In this document: piece after piece, positions 1 through 11,265 of the stretch
Position numbering within the stretch: the first letter of the stretch is position 1
Layout of the letters: every line of letters begins with the position of its first letter
DNA from: Delphinapterus leucas
Taxonomy: Eukaryota > Chordata > Mammalia > Artiodactyla > Monodontidae
Length of the DNA stretch: 64,000 nucleotides
Direction: 5' to 3'
Assembly (NCBI RefSeq): GCF_002288925.2
Contig: NW_022098076.1
Span: 65,148,334 to 65,212,333, forward strand
Made by a program: the position numbers and the translations under genes
Notes under the pieces: model-generated
Seen by the model: the letters and a program-made list of their open reading frames with translations, nothing else
Database searches by the model: none
Told to the model about the DNA's origin: nothing

Positions 1-59
1 TGACCAGTGCTGCAGAGGAAACAAGCAGGCGGACTGGGAGGGAGGGACTTGAAGGGTCT

Positions 60-720
60 AAAGATGAGACAGCCAGAGAAGCCCCCCTGATAAGGGAGAA
101 CATGCCTGGAAACCCTTGAGGCAGACAGTTTCAGGCAGAAAGAACAGCAAGTACAGATTCCTGGGTCTGTGACAAGCTTAGGCTGTGCAAGGAACGGGGG
201 GAGAGTAAGAGAGAAGCTGCTAGGCACGGTAGAGAACAGTCAGGATGAGGCGGAGAGAGAAGCAGGGGCCAATTTGGGGAACAGAGACCACGGGAGAATT
301 AGTCTGCACATAATGACAAGGCAGTGGACCTTTTTAAAGAAAAGAAGGATATCATCTTAATTATATTGTTTAAAAATAAGGGGAAAGAATGACAGGTAGA
401 AGAGGTAGTGTGGACAAAGGCATGGAGGCGGGGGTGAGAACTGAGGATAGGTTTAGGGAACAATTAAAGTTTCCCTGGAGACTGCAAGGGAGGCTGGAGG
501 AGAAGAAGGCTGGGTCGGAGGTGTAGCAATGGGAAGAGAGCCAAGAGGCCTTTAGAGCAGGAGAGTTACATGAGCAGAGCCATACCTTAGAAAGGCTAAT
601 GTGGCAACAGATTAGAATGGAGTTGGGGTGGAGAGACTAGCTACCAAGCTGTTATCATGGCCTGAGCAATGGGTGTGTGCACTAGGCTTGTGGAAGAAGG
701 AATGCACGGGAGGCACAGTG
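60..720 (-). repeat. Ancient L2-like LINE remnant
   Basis: Read on +, this stretch has the order typical of reversed L2: a 'GGCAGAAAGAACAGCAAGTA' block near 133, then 'GGCATGGAGGCGGGGGTGAG' near 419, then a 'gag-ttacatgagcagag' and 'agaaaggctaatgtggcaac' block at 566-610. It is diverged and no ORF survives. The assignment is from pattern memory. Confidence 0.5.
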
Positions 721-811
721 CTAGAGGTAATTGATTACAACCAATTGGATGTAGACTATGTGGGAGAAAAGTCAACAATAACATAAAATAACACTGACAA
801 TCACAGTAGCA

Positions 812-1032
812 GCTTTTTAAATTGAATCCTTATTATGTGCTAGGCACTATTCTAACTACTTTAAATGTAGTAGCTCATTTAATCCTCAAAACAATCCTCT
901 GAGTTCTTACTATCGTCATCCCCATTTCACAGATAGATAGTTACTTCCCCAAGGCAGGGAGAAGGGAAGTGGCAGAACCAGAATCCGAACCCAGGCAGCC
1001 TGGATCCAGAGCCTGTGCTCTGAATGCTAATC
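812..1032 (-). repeat. MIR SINE (ancient tRNA-derived), reverse orientation
   Basis: The reverse complement of the MIR consensus is readable: 'ttattatgtgctaggcac', then 'tcatttaatcctcaaaacaa', 'ccccatttcacag', and 'gaacccaggcagcctggatc' near the tRNA-related end. The last block corresponds to the pol III B-box side of MIR. Confidence 0.85.
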
Positions 1033-1550
1033 ATTGTTTTAAGCCTAGATGAAAGTGGGAAAGCAATGAAAAAGCCAGGAAGACAGGAGGGAAAGTAGAT
1101 TTCAGGAGAGACGTGAGGAAATTGTTTCTGAACATGTTGAGTGTAAGGTGTTGGTACATTTCAGGTACAAATGAGGAGCAAGGGCTGAGCATGGTCCTTG
1201 GAGCTCCCTCGTGGTGTCCCAGGTAGAGATATGCGTCTTCATCTAGGCAAGTTGTGTTGAGGACGTGCCCCATCTGAGGCACTTCAGTGATTGTTGAATG
1301 GATGGGTGAGTAAATGGGTGACCACGAGAAGTAATGTGATAAAGCCCTAGGAGTGAACAGTATCCCCAGATTGAAAATATGGACAAGAATCGGTTAGAGA
1401 ATCCTAGAGAAGGCCTGTGTTTAGAGAACAGTGGGAGGGGCATTGAAGGAAACGGACTATGAAATTGAGGAAGTAGAAAGGAAACAAAGAAGGAGGGAGG
1501 TTGCTGTCCGGTGTCTAGTCCTGCAGAGGCTAGGGTTTGCCTGAGCCTCC
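1033..1550. other. Unassigned intronic sequence
   Basis: Unique-looking, purine-rich DNA between the MIR and the CHR SINE. I see no exon, RNA gene or recognisable repeat. Open frames on the minus strand run through the neighbouring SINE and carry no protein signature. Confidence 0.6.
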
Positions 1551-1563
1551 AGAGAACAGTTTT

Positions 1564-1799
1564 TTGTTTGTTTGTTTGTTTGTTTTGTTGTTGTTGTTGT
1601 TGTTTTGTGGTACGCAGGCCTCTCACTGTTGTGGCCTCTCCCGTTGCAGAGCACAGACTCCGGACGCGCAGGCTCAGCGTCCATGGCTCACGGGCCCAGC
1701 CGCTCTGTGGCGTGTGGTATCCTCCCGGACCGGGGCACGAACCCGTGTCCCCTGCATCGGCAGGTGGACTCTCAACCACTGCACCACCTGGGAAGCCCC
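1564..1799 (-). mobile_element. CHR-type tRNA-Glu-derived SINE
   Basis: A cetacean CHR SINE on the minus strand. Its head (reverse of GGGGCTTCCC) ends at 1799 and its poly-A tail reads on + as a (TTTG)n(TTG)n run at 1564-1606. The target-site duplication AGAGAACAGTTTT is at 1551-1563 and 1800-1812. The tail has matured into a small microsatellite, suggesting some age. The pol III A- and B-box regions remain recognisable. Confidence 0.95.
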
Positions 1800-1812
1800 A
1801 GAGAACAGTTTT

Positions 1813-4800
1813 AACAGCAGTGAAGGTGCAAGCCAGATTGTCATCAGCCCAAAAGAGAGGATAGCAAATGACAAAAGGAGACAACAGAGGCGATTCTTTT
1901 TTAAAGTCTGGTGAAAAGGGGGAAAGAGAGACAGGAGGCAACAGCTTGAGGGCAGAGCAAGGGCTGCTGGACAGTAACAATTCACAAAGGTCCTTTAATT
2001 GTTCCCAAGAGAAGAGAATGAGGAACAGAGTCTTCTGGGCCTCAGCAGGAGTGTGTGTGTCTATCCCTGTGTGTGTCTACCCAACACGGACAGTGGGAGC
2101 CCGATCTGCACAACAGCAGGGATACATCAAGCCTTAGACACCCCTTGATTCAGGGACATGCCCTGGCAGAAATGCTTCCCAGGTGGGTATGTGGGATAAT
2201 AGCTAGTTGGATTAATTTGGTGACACCCTCATTTAGAGGAGGGTAGAAAGTACTGACGTCATCGTGCTGCTGATTTTATAGAGAACCAAGACTTATTTCC
2301 CCACTGACAAGAATTTGTGGCACTCAGCAGCTGTTAAAAAAGACTCCCTCCACCCCCTTCTCCAGACTTCTCTAGTCTTACATCTGTCTTCCCAGCTGTG
2401 AGCTGCTGAATTCCAGGGTGCAAAACCAAGGGAGACAAGTGGGAGGGGCATAAAATAATGATTACATGCTGCTTCAGTATAAATCTTGGTTTATTGTGTA
2501 TCCCTGGGCACATGCCGTCAAATTCAAGTGTGTGCCTCTCCCTCTCCCTTTCAATCTCTGTCTGTAAACCTTGATGGTATTAAGCGTATGTTTTAATAAA
2601 TATTTTGTTTGCTGCATTCCCATTAATATTCATAGGGAATGGAGCACTTTGGGTTTTGTGATTTCTAATAAACATTGATGGTGTTACTAGTTTGTACTGA
2701 GCATTCAGTATGCTCCATCAAAATGGCAGCTCTAATTAGGTTCCTTGAGTTAGCTAATGGATTTTGAGAAAGATAGCTTAGAAAGCTCTTACAGCTGTCC
2801 AAGATATTCCTGCCATGGCAGAAAGACAAAAGGCCCCTGGAAGCTACAGACTTCAGAGCTTTAGAAATGCAGCTGACAGTTAAAAAGATAAATTACATTC
2901 ATATTTTTTCCAGTGAACGTCCTAATACTGGATTAATGTTATTCCTGTAGTGAGCATCCATTAAGAAGCTCATTTTATTATAAGGATGCATTTTGACCAT
3001 TAGCTCTTTTCTCTGGCTCCTCCTCTCTCCCCACTCTCCTTTTTCTCCCTCCAATTCCCCAGATATGTTGGATACAGTATGAAAAAGCTTCTTTGAAGAA
3101 GAGGAAATAATTTCCCTCTTTTGGTAGGTTATAAATTTAGAAGCTCTCTTAGATATACAGTAAGCATTCAGTTTAAGAAATGTCAAGGTAAGTAATACAT
3201 AAAGAAATAATGTAGTGATTCAATTTAAGCCTTGTGGCTTATATTTGATGTAGAACTTAGGGTGGGGGGAAGCTTATAGGTAGTGGGCTTGTTTACACTT
3301 GGATAAAAGATGATTTTGTTATAGGATAGGAATATCTCGAAAACAATGTGATACTTCTGTCTTTCATCTTAATGTGGGATCACAAAATAATGCAATGCCA
3401 CTCACTGTGTTCTTCATTTTTCCTTCCTAAGAACGAGTTTCTTTAACAAAGGATGAACTAATGACATCTGAATGACTATACTTAATCTATCTGCAAATAG
3501 GGAGAAAAAAATAGTTCTTAGTGGAATGGGGAGTAATAAAGTTCACGACAAACAGCAGAATTCAGGAAACACAGTAACCCACAGGCTTCTTTGAGCTGGA
3601 TATGTGAGTACTCATTAATTCTATCACTGTGCTCCACATAACGTTTTGCTCTCAGTTTGTCCACTTAGAAAACTCATACCTGTTACTTTTTAATCTGAAA
3701 GATTACATCTCTCTAGGTACCTGGTAAATCCTTTAGGGGAATGTTTCCTGGGTCATTAACTCTCTACCATCCAGTTTCTGTGCTCCCCATTTGAGTCTTT
3801 GTAGCGCCTCTGTTTTTCTCAGTCCTGCCTGCCTTTTGGCCTTTTTTCTGCTCATTAGTACCTTACCCAAACAAGGGGCCAGGCAAGGGAAAGAATGTGA
3901 ATCAAGTCGATTAATTGGGGGATGGTTTGCAGCTCTGGGGAAACACTTGTTGGGAAAGAAACTAAAGTTGTTGGCTTAAATAAGAGTTTTCAAAATCATC
4001 CCTAGTGTCTTATTTTTCATGCTCTTTATTAGCTGTTGCTAATAAAGCTTTTGGAACTAGGGAAGAAATAAAAAAGAGTGTTAATGTAACATGTAGATTA
4101 CAGATCAGACAGCTGCTTTGCCTCGGCATGACATAAATAAAGAGGAAAAACTTTGGTATAAGAAGTGCCAAAAACCCCCAAAATACTTCTTCCCCACGCA
4201 TGACTTCGCCATGATGAATAAAAAGGCGTAATTGACATCATGTTTATTGATAAAACCAGCAACTGTCACGCTGTTGAGAGGCTACTGAAAGCTGGAAGGC
4301 GGCATGTTTTTTATTCATTTTCACTGTGGGTTATTTATAGGGTTCAATTGTCAGCAGCAGCTTACTGCCTAATTTTCCCTCTTCTTTGATGGCCCACGGA
4401 CTCATTCACTTTTCAGATCAAGAAGACGGCTACAAATTGCTCCAGGGCAGATATTCAGGCACCACTGTTACCTCACCTGAATGGAGCAATGGCTGTTTAT
4501 TAACTGAGATCCTGTGACTACTCTCCCTTAAACTGCCAGTGAAAATAAAAGTCATTGTCAACCCGTAATGGGTTGGTTTCATTTCTTTGTTTTTTTTTTT
4601 AACTTTTCGCCCTCTGATTTGGCAGCCAGTACCCTGTTTCTAATGGAAATTTATCACTATATTAACGATGCGTCATGCTTCAGCACCAGGTAATGTTACT
4701 GGTTAACCAGGAGCTCTAGTTATAGAAAACGTTCAGTTTTCAAATTGAAAGTCTCAGTGTCGCGTTGCCTTGAACTAAAGTGGTCCTCAAGGTACAGTAT

Positions 4801-5139
4801 TCAACAGGTGTGGAAACAGAAAGAGCAGGTGACTTTTGCCAGTAGTTGGGTCAGTCATTTAGCTTGAACTGTACACATATCCAAGAAATCAGTGAATATA
4901 GTGCAAGAAAGACCCATGGAGGTCAACTGGTTCATTTCATAGGTTATGTTATGTGGAAACAGAAAGTAAAGGTCTTCTATCCTGATATAAAGAATGACTC
5001 TGAAGATGCTGCTACCCTATGTGAAATTGGTCCAGGATTCTACTTCATCTTCCCTTTTGGGAAGATTGGCACATGGAGCTGTTCAAGCCCTACTGGCTTT
5101 ATTTCCCAGGATTCTTCCATCCGCTTCCCACACTTCTGC
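1813..5139. other. Unassigned upstream intron
   Basis: No gene, RNA or confident repeat. Several AT-rich, evenly composed segments (2500-4700) lack obvious transposon signatures and could include conserved non-coding DNA, which cannot be judged from one species. Short open frames here look like chance. Confidence 0.55.
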
Positions 5140-5480
5140 CATGCCTAACCGTGTGCCCTTTTATGTTGCCACCACTTGGCATGTGATGTTCCTTCCACTG
5201 GCATGCCCAGCACCCCCTCCTTGCTCTCCTTTTCTCCTTGAGGCCTTTCCCAGCCTCCCAAAGCAGAACGAATCACCCTCTCCTCTGAGCTACTGCAGGA
5301 CTTCATTATACCTCATGACACTTCTTCATAATAATTGCCACATTGCCCTGTAATCGTTTATTTATATTTCTATCTCCCTCTATAAGACTGAAACCCCTGA
5401 GGGCTGGGTTCTGGCTCTTAATCACCTTTACATCACCAGGGCCAGGGACATGGCAATATTTAAAAATAAATAAAAGCTTA
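5140..5480 (+). repeat. L2 LINE fragment (3' part)
   Basis: Contains degenerate L2 blocks in forward order: 'ccacttggcatgtgatgttcc', 'ccttgaggcctttcccagc', then 'tctataagactgaaacccc-tgagggctgggt' and 'catcaccagggccagggaca'. No coding capacity remains. Confidence 0.65.
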
Positions 5481-8400
5481 AATAAATGTACACATCTGAA
5501 AACAGAAGGCTACTGGAAAACTTTTATAAGAGCAGTTGATCATCTAAGTTTAGTATCAGCTTATTACTATCTAGTCTCTTCTAAAAAGAAAGTCACCATT
5601 CTCTTAGAAAAGATTTGTAGGAATCTGAACACCTTTTAAAAACAACTGAAGCAGTCCATAGGAGATTATAGTGTAAGCTGTCTCTATCCTGTAAATCCCT
5701 GATGTCAGAAGGTCAGCATGAGGTTACAGGGTCACCAGAGCTCACTTTACACCCAGGGAGATGAGGGCTGTGGATATTCTTGGATTCGACACCCTTTGGG
5801 ACCTAGTATATGTTAAATTTTTATGTGGCTTTTTGGAGTTGAGAATCTGTTTGGATTGGATAATTATTATAACCCTATTTAAAATTGCAGAAGAGCTCAG
5901 CATTTGTGCACATAGGTGTAGAAGGAACAAAAGGAATTAAGGTAGAATCAAAACATGTTCTTAATAAATTCTTGGACTGAATTATGCTAATCACATCAGA
6001 ACACGGCATATAGAATTCTGTGTTTTTGAGATAATATAATTTAATATTATCACATATATGTGATAATTAAAGTCTGGCCCATGTATCCCTTCTGGGTGTT
6101 TGGACAGTTTATTGTATATCCCTTTAATGGGTACAAAGGTAAGAACTAGTTCTTGTATCATATGTATTTAGAAGGCTTTGACTCCTAACATTTAGTATTG
6201 AGCTCCTATCAATTGAAAAACATGTTCTTTTTTTGAATATTTTTTCTCTTGCTCACTTTTATTATTTTCCCAACCTCCTCCTTTGGAAGGGGAAAAAAAG
6301 TCTTGTTATGGGAGGAAAAATTTACTGTTTTAATTTACTGATGTTTGATTAGCACAGAATACCATAGCTTATCCTGACTGATATAATCCTCTAAATTAAA
6401 AAAACACCATCCATGCACTAACTCATTTAGAATCTCCTTATTTTTCCCTCACATTGTGTAGTCAGTTAGGCCTTATTTCCTTATTGTGTAGAAGGAAAGG
6501 TCTAGGTGTCCAGCTGTTGGGAATCAGCAGTCTTTGATGGCCTTCCGTGATCCCTTGGGAGGAGACAGAGCTTCTGTGTTTCCTCTGAGGAAGAGGGAAT
6601 TTCATGGAGGCCTAGGAAATTCCCAAGGTTTTATGGCCTGCAGCCCACACAGGCTTATTTTTCCCAGAATTGACCCTGAAAGTTTAATCCACATCTAAAT
6701 GTCAGATATGTATTCCAAAATTCAAGCTGTGTTTGATTTAAGCCTAGAAGATAATTTTATCTCACAAGTCCTGCAACTGTTGGTGAGAACTTCTTTGAGA
6801 AGGTGTGTGTGTGAGATATCATTAATTTGTGCGTGATATTATTAAAATACTACACGTTTCATAGGTTTCTTCCATTTACCATTTTATCCCTATTTTGCTA
6901 ATTTTATTTTAGACCGTAAAACTCTTTGAGAAAACTTGTAACGTTCCAAGTGGAATCATGTCTTAAGGTTAAGTTTCTAAAGCCATTACGTAAAACAAAA
7001 GTTGTGTACAGTCAGAATTAACCTTGAAAAACACTTTAGGAGAATGCCATACTGGACCTACCTATCATCTCTCACTAAACCCACCCAACACTCATTCTTC
7101 TAGCACAGCATCAGCTGGCTATTCCCTTGGTTGAGCACCAGCTAAAGTAGTTGGCTTGCATTTCAGTGGCCATGTTGTACAAGTAATGCATAGCTTGAAA
7201 CACTGGGATCATGTTCAGTACAGTGTAAAGCCTGTATTATGAGAGGGCCTTAGGAACTGACACCAACTGAGGGAAGCCAACTCAGCTCATGTCCAGGGGC
7301 CTATGCTTATTACATGGAATAGCCAGTGGGAGCACTGTCCCTACTTAAATTGCTGTTTTCCCCCAAGCCCCCATTTTTGTCTAAGCTCAAATACTGAAGC
7401 ATCACTTAAATGCAGTTGTGATGCAGTGTCACTGTACTTCCGCCATGTAAGAACAGCTGTGACTACATGAATTATAATGGTTCATCATGTTTAACAGAAG
7501 ACAAAGTGAATGCCCAGTTTCAAATTGGTCCAAATCTGTTTTTCTTTGCATCTACGTATGCTTGTTAACAAAGATGTAGAGTAGAAATGAAGGGCAATTT
7601 TGCTGGCGTCCAGTGTGAACTTTTCAACTATATTTTAAAATCTTCCTGAAGAAACAAAAATTACCATATGGAACACTTGATAAATTCCTTCGGTGACCCC
7701 ACACACTTTGTATTGTTAATAAAATTGGCGAACTGTCTCAAGACAATGTGTATCATATGCTTATACATAATTTGAATGTGCCCAGTATTTGTGTAAATTA
7801 CTAAAGGCTCAAAAACTGTGTTGGAGGAAATATATTAGAATACTATTCAAATAGGTATTTTATGACTGATGGCAAAACCAGCTTCTGAAATTTGAACACA
7901 GCCAGGAGGTCACTGCACAGTATCAGAATAATGCAATTATGTGTTACAGGCTTGTAATGGTGAGTTGAAGGCGTGAATAATAACTCATGTGTTGTTGAAT
8001 TGTGAATAACACTGTCAGTGTCACTTCTAAGAAATTTCCACCTTCTCTAGAAATGGAGATAGAGAAGCAGAGTGCTCCGATTAGAGAGCGGCCTCGAGTT
8101 GTCTCAAGTGATAAAGAGCAAAGGTAGAGCAGAGCCTTTTATCAGAAGAGGAGATGACATTGATCTGGTGAGATTCTCCATCACAGCAATCAGTCACATG
8201 GGAGAAAGCTGCCCTTCATGCATCAATGAGATTACTTTCAGTGGTAAATGGTGGCCGTGGTTCATGGTATGAGTGGAAATGTTTGCCATTAGGCAATCAA
8301 AAGTGTCAGCGGAAGGCGCCCCCCGCCCCCCGCCCACCCTGCTAAGGCTTGATTCATTGGGGTCAAAGTCCAGTCCAGGGTTAAGATTTCCAGGACAAAT

Positions 8401-11040
8401 CTTCAAGCTATAAGAGTCAGAGGGTCAGTTGACTGAGCTAGGAATGGAAATACCAAGATAAGGATCTCAAAGGGAACAGACGCTTAAAGCAGGAAAGATG
8501 TGGAGAAAGGCAAATGGTCAGACTCAGGTTGCCATGGCAAACTCAGGAGCCCAGGTAAGCCAAGTCACGTTGTCAGGTTGTTGCGTCTGGGTCAAAATGC
8601 CACTGGCAGCGTCAGGATGGTTGAGGGAAGGACCATGTTCAGGATTATAGGCCGAGCTTTGTAGGGTTCGTTCTTCTTTATAACTCTAACTTGCATATCA
8701 CCCTCTCTGGACCAGTTTTTTAGCTTTCCCACAGGATCTTGACATTGGAGTAATTTTGTTGAACTCTTCGAAATTTATACAAATACGTGCTTTTCAAAGT
8801 AATGTATTAGCATAGAACATAGTTTTTTCCCTCAGATTCTGCCACCAGTTTTTCATGTGACATTAAATTGTCTCTTAAGATGTCTAAGCATTGTTTCTTC
8901 ACCTACTAATAAGAAGTATAATGTCAGAGGTAATTGACAAAAGTAATTCTAGAAATAAAGGGAGATTCTAAATGTGAAAAATTTGTCTGTTATATTATTC
9001 ACCCTTTTTCTAAACTCATACTCTTAATATAGGAATTAATAGGCAACCATAGTAAGCAAAGGGTTCTTAATTTAGAGTGTTTTAATCAACGAAATAACTG
9101 AAATCTAACAGAAATTAAATATCCATATGAAGAAAGGCGTATTCTTGTTATTTGGGGAAACTTTTCATCAAAAATAATTGAAAAAGGGGGTCACCATCAT
9201 AGTGGTGATGAATTGGGAAAGAAATTAGAAAAATTCCCAAATGTTGTTCACGGGTAGTCAGTTCTGTGTTCCAAAATTTCACTGGACTAAACCACGAAAA
9301 ATCTTATTTGTCAATATACCTTTGAAAAAATAGATACTCTTTTTACAAAATTAGGAGCAGGGAGAAGATAAAGAATTTATATAATCATAATTTTCGCTGA
9401 ATATTTACACCGGATAATTTTCAGAGCTTTCCAGTATGAAAATATCATTTGAAGAATTTTATAGAGTTAAGCCCCATTAAAAGCCATTGTTTATTACTAA
9501 ATCTCATTTAGCATATGCGGGCACACTATATAAATGTATTTGCATTATGGAATTTAAATCTGAAGAATGAAAGTGTAAGTGCTATTGGACTATAGTTGCT
9601 GTAAATCTTCAAAATGCTTTTGAATTAATGATCCTGAGTACACTTATAAGAATCTCTAAATTTTCTTATTTGACAGAAATCTTTATCACCGACAGAAGAT
9701 AAGTAATAGCTGTGTCCGACTGTCTTCAGCTGAATATTCTCTTCCAGAACTTAGTTTGGAGTTTGAAGTATAATTAGTAAGAGAAGATTGCATATAGACA
9801 GTTAGATTTTATTATATTCATGTTATCAAGAGTGTGAATGCCACAGAATCCCACGTACTTTGAGAGCTCTATTCCCACTTTGAAAAAAATATGCCCTGTT
9901 TTCTAAGGCAGAGCGGTGGTACTGCTAAATTTGTAGTTTAAAGCTAGGATGACTTCTTAGGTCCTTAAATGCAGAAAGATAAGACAAACAAGCCTTCCCA
10001 TCAGGGGGAGACAAACAGGGAAAGAATAGCATATTGGCATTCTTAAAGGGTGCAAGAGTTTTTTTCTTCACTCCCTATCTTTCAAAAGGAGGAAAACTTT
10101 TTGAGAAAACTTTTAAAATTCCACCCTTTTGTAAATATAGAAAGACGAACACCATGTTTACATAATTAAAATATTCTGTGGTAAGCATCAAAATAACATT
10201 TGTACAGTAACATCATAAAAAAATTGAATAATCTATCAAACTCAAAGCAGTCCCTATTCTACTGATTATCGTTGACACGCATACATCTAATTTCAACCGT
10301 TTTGTTCAGTGAGTTTGTAAGGATTATCTCACCCAGGTAGAAATATTCCTGTTAAGGTTCCATTCTATAAAGACTGTTCTTAACTGCGTCATCAGATCTG
10401 GACCCCAGGCTGGTATCTACTCACCGGTGGCAAACACCTCTCCTTGACAACGAAGAGCTACATGACTTGAGGCTATCTGAAAATGACACAGCTCTTTGGA
10501 GTTAACTGTGTACAATTTAATCATAGTTAGGGTACATTATTTACATGCATGCCCACTTAGGCATACACGCAAAGTCATGGCAGGTGAATTCACAAGTCGG
10601 ACAATGGTTTGCTGGCAGTGACTAGCTCCCTCTAGTTCAGCCAGTGGTGAGCCTTACCAGCAGCAGCCCTGGCTGCCTCTCCGTCCTGGTCCTAATCCAG
10701 AGTTTCTTTCTCTTTCATGTGGGTTCTTTGTCACAGGTTGAGTCTCTTTTGCACCCCATTCAGTTTTATGCCGGTTTCCCACATGAGCTTATTAGAGATG
10801 TAATATTCATTACCCAGAAATCTCTGTCTGCAATTGCTCTAGCATCATTCTTTAATGAATACAGACTTCATTGCATGTCTTTCTGTTACTTTAGCTGCTT
10901 CAATTTCTATTTTTATTACAAAGGTCTGTGCAAATAAAAGAATATCAAAAGGTATGGCTATAAATGCTAAATTCCCTCTGTCTTGAAATGCCTGTGCACT
11001 GCTGCTACAAAATGCCACTGCATTTTAATGCATTTCTCAC
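5481..11040. other. Unassigned upstream intron
   Basis: AT-rich intronic DNA. A 22 bp perfect palindrome is at 6046-6067 and a C-rich run at 8318-8337. No exon with plausible splice sites plus protein similarity, no RNA gene and no young repeat was recognised. Confidence 0.55.
6046..6067. repeat. 22 bp perfect palindrome
   Basis: ATTATCACATA followed by its exact reverse complement. It is bounded by mismatches on both sides, so the arms do not extend. All but two bases per arm are A or T. Confidence 0.9.
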
Positions 11041-11047
11041 AAGGCAG

Positions 11048-11265
11048 CAAGGTATGGTCAAAATAACACTGGCTTTGGAGTCACACATCTCCTGGTCCGC
11101 CACTCACCAATTGGGCTACTTATCTGAGCCTCAGCGTGCTCATTTGTGAAATGTTAATAACAATGTCATCCTCAAAAATTGGGGGATTAAATGAGATGAA
11201 GTATGTAAAGCATAAATATTATACTTAAGGCGTCATAGGAGCTTAATAAATGTTAGTTTCTTTTC
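11048..11265 (+). repeat. MIR SINE, forward
   Basis: MIR blocks in forward order: 'actggctttggagtcacaca', 'ctatctgagcctcag'-type core near 11118, 'ggggattaaatgagatgaag', 'atgtaaagca' and 'gagcttaataaatgttag'. Flanks are undefined because the insertion is ancient. Confidence 0.85.

Noticed and set aside
1243..1980. 245-codon minus-strand open frame
   Set aside because: It runs straight through the CHR SINE. The apparent protein is SINE translation with unrelated flanks.
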